Source: Gonium pectorale
Taxonomy: Eukaryota > Chlorophyta > Chlorophyceae > Chlamydomonadales > Volvocaceae
DNA length: 14,921 nucleotides
Direction of reading: 5' to 3'
NCBI GenBank assembly: GCA_001584585.1
Contig: LSYV01000058.1
Coordinates: 495,124-510,044, forward strand
Shown one piece after another: positions 1 to 9,007 of the stretch. The notes under the pieces are model-generated. The model was not told the origin of the DNA, did not search any database, and worked only from the letters and a program-made list of their open reading frames with translations. A program made the position numbers and the translations under genes. Each line of letters starts with the position of its first letter. Positions within the stretch are counted from its first letter, which is position 1.

Positions 1-389
1 ACAAATCCGGTGTCGTGACTCTAGCGCATCGATTCGGAACTGTACAGATCCGGCCTCGGTCGCGCAGGATTGCCCTGGCCAACGATACGTGGGAAGTACG
101 CCCCTCGTACAATTGCTACGTCGTCCAGCGGGAAGCCCGTTGTACACTGGGTGTTATGTAACAGGGCAAAGGCGCAGCTGTGCCTCACCAGCTGCCCGGA
201 CGTGGAGCGCACATACCCAAGGCGTGCTCGCTCGCACCCTTGGGATCTGCCCAAAATTTCGCCACGGGATCTGCCCACCTTGCCAGCAGCCCCAAAGGGC
301 CCCACAACGCCTACCTCGCGTACCAGATGGCCGCAAGGCGGATCTGGCAGTGAGAGCTCGCTGAGCAACCAAAACCGGAGCAGTCCGCT
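1..389. other. Sequence with no recognised gene, upstream of dioxygenase copy 1
   Basis: No exon with recognisable protein content was found on either strand. Open frames cross this stretch because stop codons are rare in GC-rich DNA. It contains a small hairpin (216-244) and two nearby copies of GGGATCTGCCCA. It may be the promoter or 5' flank of copy 1, or the end of a neighbour to the left, but no TATA box or other core element is convincing. Confidence 0.5.
216..244. repeat. Imperfect inverted repeat (hairpin)
   Basis: CCCAAGG (216-222) pairs with CCTTGGG (238-244), and inside it GTGC (224-227) pairs with GCAC (234-237). This leaves one bulged base and a 6-base loop. No run of Ts follows, and the function is unknown. 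Confidence 0.5.
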
Positions 390-549
390 AATGCAGCCAA
401 CGTTGGCGCAACGTTGGCATACGGCCTGTATGGCCGTGTATGTGCGTACGGCTGGACGCCTGGAGCGGCTGAAATCTAGCTGCTTTTATCATGTTAGCTC
501 GCTGCGTACGGCTTCTTCTTGTAAACTCCGTGCAACCATGCGGCAGGCG
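390..549 (+). repeat. Duplicated upstream block, copy A
   Basis: This block aligns over nearly its whole length with 4903-5072. Both start with AATGCAGCCAACG. They share GTTGGCATACGGCCTGTATGG, the GGAACGGCTGAA-like segment and a final ATGCG(G/T)CAGGC. By eye they are roughly four fifths identical with small indels. The block sits just before the first coding segment of copy 1, but about 800 bp before that of copy 2. It could be a shared promoter/5' leader or a dispersed genomic repeat. Confidence 0.75.
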
Positions 550-3500
550 GTAGCGGCGCACCGCGCAAGGCAGTGCGGTCCCTCTGCAACCTGGCTTCTG
601 CGAGCGCACCCCTGGGCTCACAACCGAACGTTTGCAAAGTCAAAGCTCTTGCAAAGATGTGCAGATCCGGCATTTCAGGAACTCGAAACCAGTTTTGCTG
701 GCTTTACTCGCGGTCCCTTCTTCGTCGCCGGCTCGCAGCGGCTACCACAGCCCCTAAAGCTCTTTATACGAGACCCTGCTGCTGCGGACGCGCAGTCGGC
801 GGGTGCGGGTGCGGGGGCGGGCAGCGTTGCGACTTGCGTGGACATCGGCCCCGGGCCCCTAAGCCAGGCCGCGATCGAGGCTTTGCTCAAGGTGCGATTC
901 ATCATTTATGACATTGCTTAACGACATTGGCGCCTCAGTCCTCGCCACCCCCGCGCTTAAACCCTTCCCTACCGTCATTCATCAACCCTAACCCCTCCCC
1001 GCCCCCTCAGGCTGCGGAGCCCGCACCCTTCGGCCGCAACCGGGAGTTGGTGCTGGACCCTACCTACCGCAACGCGCTGCAGATCAAGGCCGACGGCGGC
1101 TTCGCGCTGAGCGCGGGGCTGCCCACCCCCGAGATGCTAGGCGACATTATTGCGGCGCTCATGCAGCCCACTGCACCGCAGGTGTTCGCCCAGCTGCACA
1201 AGCTCAACATCTACGGGCCCGGGGGCATGTTCAAGGAGCACGTGGACACGCCCGTCGGCGAGGCCCACTTCGGGTCGCTGGTGGTGGCGCTACCAGCTGC
1301 CTTCGAGGGGGGGCAGCTGGTGGTGCGACACGACCGACGCACCGCCGAACTGGCGCTGGGGGGCGGCGCCGCCACCGCTGACACACCCAAAACAACGGAG
1401 CCAATGCCAGAGGCGACCTCGGCAGCAGAGGCCAGGCGTCCCGCACCTTCCATTGCAGCAGACCTGGCCAGCAGTGGCAGTGGTAGTGGTGGTGGCGGCG
1501 GCAGTGCGGCCCTGGGTCCACTTGTCCACTACGTCGCCTTCTTCAGTGACTGCGCCCACGAGGTGCTGCCCGTGAGCTCGGGCTACCGGGTGACTCTGAC
1601 GTACAACCTGATAGCCACCAACGTGGCGGCCACCGCGAAGGCGGGAGCGGCGGCCGGAGGCGCCAGGCGCCTGCTGCCCACCGTGCAGCCGCTGGCGGGC
1701 GGTAGCGACCCCCTGGTGGCCAAGTTGAGGGAGCTGATGGCGCGACCCACATGGCAGCCCGGGGGCGCCAGGCTGGGCTACGTGCTCGAGCACAAGTACG
1801 CATGCAGCTTTGACGAGCTTACCAGAAGGTGAGCGTGAATTGGCGGGCCAATGCACCAGGGGCACGCTTGCTGCACAGTGTAAAGGGCCCAGCGCTTCGT
1901 AGGTAGGTTAGAGCTTGTAAGCATTGGCTGCCAGTTTCAATGCCAGTAAGGTTTGTGCACTGTGTGTTGCGGTATGTGCACAGCAAACGCCGCCGGTCCA
2001 GCAGCCCTCCAACAAGCAGTTCCCCATTGTGCATGCACGCCCACTGCAGCTGAGCCAGAAGACAGCTGCGTCACAGTTTATGCTCACGTGGACCACTGTT
2101 TGCCATGTCACATTGAGTTCGCATAACTACAACACTCGACCAAGGAGATTCCCAAGACATATTGGCCCCGCCTGCACCCCCGCCGGCACCCCCGCAACAA
2201 AAACACCCCCTCAGGTCGTTCCCGGGCATCCTCAAGGGTGGCGACCGGCTGCTGTACGCGGCACTCTGCGATGAGCTGGGGCTGCAGGCCAAGTTCGTGC
2301 CAATCCACCTGTCAGACTATGTGGACGAAGACATGTACGGGTTAGCGCCTGCACGGGCATCCGGTTAGCTCCACCGTTTCTGTAAAGGGAATCAATGCCT
2401 TCTGTGGCTGCATCGTAGTGCCCGCCGTCGCTGCCATTGCGGAAAGTTGTGGGGTGGACCTCGTGGGCTCTGTGGTAACGGGTCCAGCGCACCAGCGGCA
2501 CGGCTGCCGCATGCGTCACATTCGAAGCACCATAGCCGGGCATGCCTAAGGCGCCACGGGAAATCGGTCGATCCATCAACACTCCATCCTTTACCATGCA
2601 GGGACTTGTATGAAGAAGAGGGCGACAAGGACTATCATGAGGATGTCACCGACATCCGCCGGGGCATGTTCATGGGCAGGGACTTTGCGCACGATGAGTA
2701 CTGGCTCAGGTGCGTGTTTTGCGCAGCATCAGTGGTGGTGCCGCACGCCTGCCCACCTGCGTTTCTGGTTCGCTGGTGGCAAACACGGAGTGGCGGTCAG
2801 CACGAGCGACACGGGCTGCGATTGGCGGCAAACAGCTTGCGTCGATGGCCGGTCGGCCGTTTCCGCCGCTGCTCCAAACGGCACACGGCGTACGGTAAGA
2901 GCTGCGGGGGTCCGACGTGCGTGCTTCTATGCAGCAGCGTGTTCGTTGGTCCCGTAACAATTGTGCATTCAAGCCCGCCGGGTGGGTGGTTGGGGGTGCA
3001 TACCACAAAGCAAGGCGTGTAACAGCAGCAGGCGGCGTATGTGGCAGGTGCATATAGCTGGGGGCGGGCCTTTCTCGGAGGCACTTGACGGCGAGGGGTT
3101 GGTGACTTGAGTGTACGTCTTTGGGCGCGCGGGATGCGAGGGCGGGCGGGCGGGAGCGAGGGAACCCGTGCCGTTTCCCCTCTGTTCATGGTTGCCCTTG
3201 CTTGGCTGGTCATGCCGCTTGGATACAAAGAGTGGCGGGCAGGTGCAGGTAGGTATGAGGCATGGAGCTGGACTGCACCAACGCACAGGAAGCAAGCGCT
3301 CCGGGCAAACAGCAAAGTTGAACGGGCCGTACGAGGGGTCATGCTGTGAATGTCTCCTGGCTTCTACTTGGGGTATACCCGCCTGTCCGAAAAAACCTTC
3401 GTCTTCCGCCTCGCCTGCTCTGCGCACCTTTCTTGTGCGAAAATGGCCATGCCTTACAGGACTGTGTGGCTATACGACATCAGCATGTGGCAGGCTCTTA

Positions 3501-4184
3501 AGAAGGACGGCTTTCGCTTGATGATGGACAACAGCGACATTCTGTGGCTTGGGCTCATGTGCGTGCACGCCCTGGGGTGGCGTCTGACGGCCCTGCGGAC
3601 CTCGCCAACTGCCGGCGCCCTCGGCAACTCATGGGGGCTGTGCGCAAACGCGCTCGCTCATTGCAATTTTTGCAGTGTGCCCAACGGGACCAGACCCTTG
3701 CCCGTCACTATGCCAGTCCCTATTCATACGCGGCCGGCGCGCGCGCTGCACTGGGTGGGGAGCTGCCGGTCCCCACATCCCGCCATCCTGGCCTTATGCC
3801 CTACACCTAAGAATGCGGTGACCTTGTGCGTGTACGGGGCACCTGGGCTGTGCCTCATGCCCGGCTTGGGGTGGCTTTGCTTGCTTGCCTTCAAGGGGTC
3901 AGGCGCGGAACTGACGTATCGCACCGGTACAGCACCGGTGCAGAGGCGCTGCGGCATGCCTGCCCCGCCGTATGCCGTACGTCCTACGCCGTACGCTGTA
4001 TGCCCCTGCCGTACGCAGGGGCGAGGGCGCGAAGGCCAAGTTCCCGGTCCGGACGGTCGTGAAATCCAAAAGGAACGAGACCAGCACGGCTACGTTGTAC
4101 AGCGGCGTGGCGATGCTGCTGCGGGTGCCGGCGTGGGGCACGACGCAGCGCAACAGAGCGATGGCGCCTGGCGGGCGGGCGTAG
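538..4184 (+). CDS. Fe(II)/2-oxoglutarate dioxygenase-like protein, tandem copy 1 (six exons)
   Basis: Proposed exons are 538-891, 1011-1828, 2215-2340, 2602-2709, 3460-3558 and 4019-4184. They total 1671 nt, and the phases fit throughout to give 556 residues. The core is in exon 2: H195-V-D197 supplies two iron ligands, H301 (CAHEVLP) is the third, and R311 (GYRVTL), ten residues later, fits the 2-oxoglutarate-binding position. The segment YNLIAT closes the fold. A variable Gly/Ser/Ala linker (about residues 238-285) splits the core. Exons 3-6 carry segments conserved with copy 2, such as FPGILKGGDRLL, ILWLGL, VYSG and VPAW. By family knowledge this would hydroxylate a protein or small molecule using O2 and 2-oxoglutarate; the substrate is unknown. 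The start is the weakest point. The nearest in-frame ATG is 538, giving 42 Arg/Ala-rich residues without Asp or Glu, which could mimic an organelle transit peptide. An undetected 5' exon is also possible. The stop at 4182-4184 replaces a CAG in copy 2. Confidence 0.75.
1011..1615 (+). other. Catalytic core of copy 1 (double-stranded beta-helix region in exon 2)
   Basis: This part of exon 2 runs from the conserved FGRNREL segment through HVD (iron ligands), GGQLVVRHD, the variable linker, and HYVAFFSDCAHEVLPV with GYRVTLTYNL. The order HxD, H, then R ten residues on is the known signature of 2-oxoglutarate/Fe(II) oxygenases. The acceptor is CCCCTCAG at 1010. The donor is at 1829, after the rest of the exon. 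Confidence 0.85.
3967..4018 (+). repeat. Degenerate GCCGTACG repeats at the end of intron 5 of copy 1
   Basis: Four or five variants of (T)GCCGTACG(C/T) or CTACGCCGTACG occur in about 50 bases and run directly into the exon 6 acceptor (TACGCAG, ending at 4018). The matching place in copy 2 instead has a plain C-rich tract. Nearby, ACCGGT occurs twice 12 bases apart (about 3922-3939). Confidence 0.5.
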
Positions 4185-4383
4185 GAGCAGGTGCCGGGGG
4201 TGGGACCTATGCCGGCCCAGGGCGAGGAGCTGTGCGACCCGCAGTAGCCGCACCGCTTGATGGCGGGGTGGGGCTGACCACGTGTTGGGAGGCCGCCCAC
4301 AAGTCTGAGGTGGGCTGGACGATGTGATGAGCCCGCTCGTTTGCCGGAACAGCGGGTTACCTGAATGGCGCGTGTGGGACCGT
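4100..4383 (+). repeat. Highly similar 3' block of the duplication, copy A
   Basis: It corresponds to 8731-9007 and covers the end of exon 6 plus the 3' flank. From 4275 to 4383 I read no difference from 8899-9007, over 109 bp. Just before that is a 7-bp length difference (GGCGGGGTGGGGCTGACC against GGCGGGTGACC). Similarity stops abruptly after GTGTGGGACCGT. Confidence 0.9.
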
Positions 4384-4902
4384 GGGCCCAACTAGTTGCA
4401 GCTGCGCTGGCGGGGGCCCTGCTACGTCAACCCACACATTGGCACCGCACGTGCAGCCTCACACATTGCACACAATGTGATGCGGACATGTGGTGTCTGG
4501 TTGTGGGCGAAGCGACCCCGCCACCTTTTCTTGTGGCGGAAAGGCACACAGTGGGCGATGCATCGGCGGCAGTGATGGCGGCCTGGCGGTTTGCGTGATG
4601 GATGCTGTGGCACCAGGCGCTGTAGTCCTCCGTTATGGGCTTCGGGCCAGTTGTATGTGCAGGCAAGAAGTTGTAGTTGTCCACCGCTGCTTGATGGTTG
4701 TCTGCAGGTAAGGACTCACAGTTGTCCGCAGTCATGGACGAATGGGTTTCATTGTCGGCCGGCCATGGCGGCCGTGTGGCTCTCCCTGTAGCGTGGCTGT
4801 ACCCTGCTGCACGCACCTGCCGTCCAGCATCCGTGTTTAACATGTGCGCGTGTGCGTGTGCGCAAACCCCAACGTTGGTGCGCGCATCGCACGGGTATTG
4901 GC
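4384..4902. other. Spacer between the tandem copies with no gene recognised
   Basis: No exon with homology to the neighbours is visible. It holds a hairpin (CACATTG 4462-4468 with CAATGTG 4473-4479) and a palindrome GCACGTGC near 4449. A strong donor-like CAGGTAAGG lies at about 4705-4713, without a credible coding exon in front. No TGTAA polyadenylation signal was found soon after copy 1; the first one I see is near 5306. Confidence 0.5.
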
Positions 4903-5072
4903 AATGCAGCCAACGCTGGCCCAGTGTTGGCATACGGCCTGTATGGCTTCTGTGGCCATGTATGCAAGTGCGTATGGCTGAACGCCTGGAACGGCTGAAG
5001 TCCGGCCAGTTTTGACATGTTGGCTCGCTGCTGACGGCTTAAACTTTACTCCGAGCATCCATGCGTCAGGCC
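4903..5072 (+). repeat. Duplicated upstream block, copy B
   Basis: This is the partner of 390-549. It ends with the shared ATG (5061) followed by CGTCAGGC, matching ATG 538 and CGGCAGGC in the first copy. Here the frame from that ATG does not continue into the dioxygenase; it runs to 5531 with no recognisable protein. Confidence 0.75.
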
Positions 5073-5844
5073 AGCAAGCCACGCTTGGGCCCGCCTAGGC
5101 TAAGGAGTGCGGCGGTCCGCAGCCGACCGCAGCCAAAGTGTTGCCGGGACGGGGAAGAGGCGGTCCGAATGAATGCCTTTGTTTCCTATTCTCGTGACCA
5201 TGGGTCGTTCACAATCATTGGGCAGGTGTTGATTTGGAAAGCACATGAGTTGGCATTTGCCAGTCTTTCCGTGCGGGTACGTGCCGGACCGTCACCGGTG
5301 TGCGGTTGTAAAAAGGAAACAGAAACACGGAAGGCAACCTCTACGGCCATAAACAACCGGGGTGCGATGTTTCCAGTGCAGTTGGACAGCGGTGGGCGCG
5401 CGGCATGTGCCGTACCCCGCTGGATGGGTGGCTGCGGCAGTCACGAAGAAGCAATGCAAAGATGCAATAGCCCCGATGGGCCACGCGTAGGCTTCGGGGT
5501 GGTAGGGTCCGGGGCACTGCATTCTGCGTAAGAGGGGCACACCCTTTGTCTTGTTTCTCCCCAGCTACCTGCTTTGACACGGTATGCCTGCTACCCGCTA
5601 GCACACACACACACACCACTTCTGGGACTGCCCCGTAGCACAGGCAGTGGTGCAGCAGATCGCAGCCCACGCCCCCGTCCCCATCACCAAACCTGTGGTC
5701 TACCCTGGGTCGTGACGAACGTGAAGCTGGGGCGGTTTCAGCTCGTCCCGGAATCCTTGGCGCTATAGGAAGCAGGTGGCGCTGGGCATAGTTCGCTGTA
5801 CCGTTTCTCTGCAGCCTCGGGTGGCGAGCTCCGAGGGCAAGTGC
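5073..5844 (+). other. About 700 bp present only upstream of copy 2
   Basis: The upstream block and the first dioxygenase exon are about 800 bp apart here and about 115 bp apart in copy 1. No protein or RNA gene is recognised. It contains a CA microsatellite (5602-5617) and the acceptor-like GTTTCTCTGCAG at about 5803-5814. That could end a 5' intron, with the matching segment deleted in copy 1, or this could be an insertion in copy 2. Confidence 0.5.
5602..5617. repeat. (CA)n microsatellite, about 7-8 units
   Basis: An uninterrupted CACACA run lies in the non-coding sequence upstream of copy 2. Confidence 0.9.
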
Positions 5845-8800
5845 ATGAAGCGCACCATGGCACAGCCCTCAGAAGATGCAGATTCGAGCTTTAAGGACCT
5901 GGAAACCAGTTTTGCTGGCTTCGACCGCGGTCCCTCCTTCGTCGCCGGCTCGCAGCGTCTGAAACAGCCCCTAACGCTCTTCCTGCGAGGCCCTGCTGCT
6001 GCGGACGCGCAGCCGGGGTCGGGGTTGGGCAGCGTTTCGACTTGCGTGGACATCGGCCCCGGGCCCCTAAGCCAGGCCGCGATCGAGGCGCTGCTCAAGG
6101 TGCGGATAACCATTTACGCGATGTTGTAGCTGGTGGTGCATTGGCGTTTCCGTCCTCGTCGCCCTCAAGGAACCGCGAAATCCGAATGTTTTTCCACCTT
6201 CGTTGATTAGAGCCCCAGCCCCTCCCCGCCCCACCCTCAGGCCGCGGAGCCCGCACCCTTTGGCCGCAACCGGGAGTTGGTGCTGGACCTCGCCTACCGC
6301 AACGCGCTGCAGATTAAGGCCGACGGCGGCTTCGGGCTGAGCGCGGGGCTGCCCACCCCCGAGATGCTGGGCGACATTGCGGCGCTCATGCAGCCCACTG
6401 CACCGCAGGTGTTCGCCCAGCTGCACAAGCTCAACATCTACGGGCCCGGGGGCATGTTCAAGGAGCACGTGGACACGCCCGTCGGCGAGGCCCACTTCGG
6501 GTCGCTGGTGGTGGCGCTACCAGGGGGGGCAGCTGGTGGTGCGACACGACCGACGCACCGCCGAACTGGCGCTGGGGGGCGGCGCCGCCGCCGGTAGTGC
6601 AACAAATTCAACCGGGACAACGCCAGTGGCGAGCCCAGTGGCGGAGACCGGTCATCCCGAAACTTCCAGCGCGGTGGTAGCAGAGCTGGCCATCGGCGCC
6701 AGCGGCAGCAGCGGCAGTAGCAGCGGCAGTAGCAGCAGCAGCGGCGGCGGCGGCACTGGCGGCGGCAGCGAGGCAGCCCTAGGCCCGCTTGTCCACTACG
6801 TCGCCTTCTTCAGCGACTGCGCCCACGAGGTGCTGCCCGTGAGCTCGGGCTACCGGGTGACTCTGTTTTTATTTCTGACCTACAACCTGATAGCCACTGA
6901 CCTGGCGAAGGCGGGCGCGGTGGCCGGAGGTGCCAGGCGCCTGCTGCCCAGTGCCCACCGTGCAGCCGCTGGCGGGCGAGGGAGCTGATGGCGCGACCCA
7001 CATGGCAGCCCGGGGGTGCCACGCTGGGCTTCGTGCTCGAGCACAAGTACGCATCCACCTTTGACGAGCTTACCAAAAGGTACGTTTAGCGCGCGGTCCA
7101 GGCACGGCCGGGACAGAGCATGTGGGCGTTGAGTCAGCGCCGCTCAGCACCCCAGCACCGAACACGCAGCATGAAGTGAGCCTGTGACGCACATGCTCAG
7201 TGCGGGGCCCGCCTGGTTGACCCGTGGTGTCATGTGACTCATGTGAGCAGCGGGTGCTGTCGCGCGTGCAGTGCCACACTCTCAACATCAGCCCCGGCTC
7301 CTCCACACCAAAACACCCCCTCAGGCGGTTCCCGGGCATCCTCAAGGGCGGCGACCGGCTCCTGTGCGCGGCACTTTGCGATGGGCTTGGCCTGCATGCC
7401 AAGTTTGTGCCGCTCCACCTGTCGAAAGATGATGATGACCGATGAACTCGCGTGCGGGCCTGCGTGAAGTTGCATTGACCGTCGGATAAGGCCTGCGGCT
7501 CCTGGGCCTGCGGATTGCACAGCAACGCGACCCTGTCTTAGGCCAGACATTGAAGCCTCTTCGTTGCATGCGGGCAGATTTGCACGCCCACAAGCCACCC
7601 CGGTCCGCGCCGTGCTGTGCATTGGTACCATAACTCGGGGGTGCGTCAAGCGGGGTACTGAGCGTCTGGAGCACCCGTCCCCTCGGGTCTGCACCCGCGG
7701 CATCCAGGCACCACGAGGGGGACCTCCTGGAGCGCGTGTTCGTGGGACAGGGATTCACGGACGACAACGAAGAGCTCAGGTGAGTGAGGCGGCTACACGC
7801 CTCGGACACGAGCGCCCTAAGATCACATGTTACGTGCGTGTCGTGAAGCCACAAGGGCCGAGCACTTCGCGCACCTGGCCCCCCATGCTGGCATAACTGC
7901 GGTGCGGGTCGGCACGGAACCGCACGCATGCTCCGTTATGACACCTTGACTTCCCTGTGACCGGGCGCGGCAGCGCAGCCTTGCAAGCGGCTGTTGCCTC
8001 TGCTGTGCTGTGCGGCGACTGCGAGCGGTCGGGGCCCCTACCACGCCTGCCGACAAGCCGTCCGTAGTCGGTTACCACTCGCCCTCTGCCGTACATGTTT
8101 TTTTTCGTGGACGACATGAGCATGGGGGACGCGCTGGAGGAGTCTGGCTTCGAGCCGGCCACATCCCGGGTCATCCTGTGGCTGGGGCTCAGGTGAGGGC
8201 TCGGGGGTGGGGCGGGTCGGCCAGGGTGCGTGTTCACGAGCGGGGCGGCTCCAGGAGACGGAGGCACGCCAGATTGACGTGCCTTGATGGATGTCGGGCG
8301 TCTGTTGGGCCTCGTGAGCGGGCCTGTCATGTGTCGGGGTTCGCCAGCACATCCATGCTAGGGCCGCTGGATGGCGCTCCGCATGTCCGCAACGGGCGGG
8401 GAGCGCTTGGCGCCCGCAAGCAAGCCCGTTTGGGCTCGGCCTGGACTCAGAGATGACCCGGTTTGAATATTTCGATATGGGAGTCGCTGACTGTAATGTA
8501 TGTTACCGCATGCGTGCGCTCTGGGTCCGGCGCGGCTGCTACCGCGCGTGCTGCCGCTCGTTGCTTGAATGCCTCCGCTGCTGGGCCGTTCCAACGCCTG
8601 GTTCCCCGGTACTGCCGCGAGCCCCGCCGTACACCCCCGCCCCACGCAGCGATGACGGCGCGGAGGCCAAGTTCCAGATGTGGACGGTCGTGAGCGCCTA
8701 CGGCAACGAGCCCAGTACGGCCACGGTGTACAGCGGGGTGGCGATGCTGCTGCAGGTGCCGGCGTGGGGCGCGATGCAGCGCAACAGAGCGATGGCGCCT

Positions 8801-8878
8801 GGTGGGCGGGCACAGGAGCAGGTGCCGGGGGCGGGACCAATGCCGGCCCAGGGCGAGGAGCAGTGCGACCCGCAGTAG
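5845..8878 (+). pseudogene. Fe(II)/2-oxoglutarate dioxygenase-like gene, tandem copy 2, decayed
   Basis: All six exons match copy 1: about 5845-6099, 6241-7079, 7325 to about 7440, 7708-7779, about 8098-8192 and 8650-8878. Exon 1 has clean in-frame ATGs at 5845 and 5857. The metal-site segments HVD and CAHEVLPV with GYRVTL are still present, but in different frames. Lesions relative to copy 1: an 11-bp deletion at 6522/6523, leading to TAG at 6595-6597; a 12-bp in-frame insertion (6866-6877) adding FLFL directly after GYRVTL; a 7-bp gain near 6947-6953; a 26-bp loss at 6977/6978; TGA at 7443-7445 before any good donor; and no in-frame AG acceptor before exon 5, where the sequence is TACATG followed by eight Ts. 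The three frameshifts sum to a multiple of three, so the end of exon 2 returns to the original frame. The last exon keeps the longer C-terminus that copy 1 lost. A few lesions could be assembly errors, but probably not all. Transcription cannot be judged. Confidence 0.78.
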
Positions 8879-9007
8879 CTGCACCGCTTGATGGCGGGTG
8901 ACCACGTGTTGGGAGGCCGCCCACAAGTCTGAGGTGGGCTGGACGATGTGATGAGCCCGCTCGTTTGCCGGAACAGCGGGTTACCTGAATGGCGCGTGTG
9001 GGACCGT
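8731..9007 (+). repeat. Highly similar 3' block of the duplication, copy B
   Basis: This is the partner of 4100-4383. It includes the last coding part (stop TAG 8876-8878) and about 129 bp beyond. The final 109 bp match the first copy without a difference I can see. The right edge of the duplication is sharp, after GGGACCGT. Confidence 0.9.

Noticed and set aside
4598..4713. Possible extra 5' exon of copy 2 ending in the consensus-like donor CAGGTAAGG
   Set aside because: The encoded peptide is rich in Cys and Val with no counterpart in copy 1, and no acceptor restores a link to the dioxygenase frame.
5061..5531. 156-codon plus-strand open frame upstream of copy 2
   Set aside because: It starts at the ATG shared with copy 1, but its sequence matches no exon and has no domain. 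Long chance frames are common at this GC content.
6241..7079. Rescue of copy 2 exon 2 by extra introns around the indels
   Set aside because: An intron would have to remove the -11 junction without losing the metal-site segments, and two later frameshifts plus the exon 3 stop would remain.
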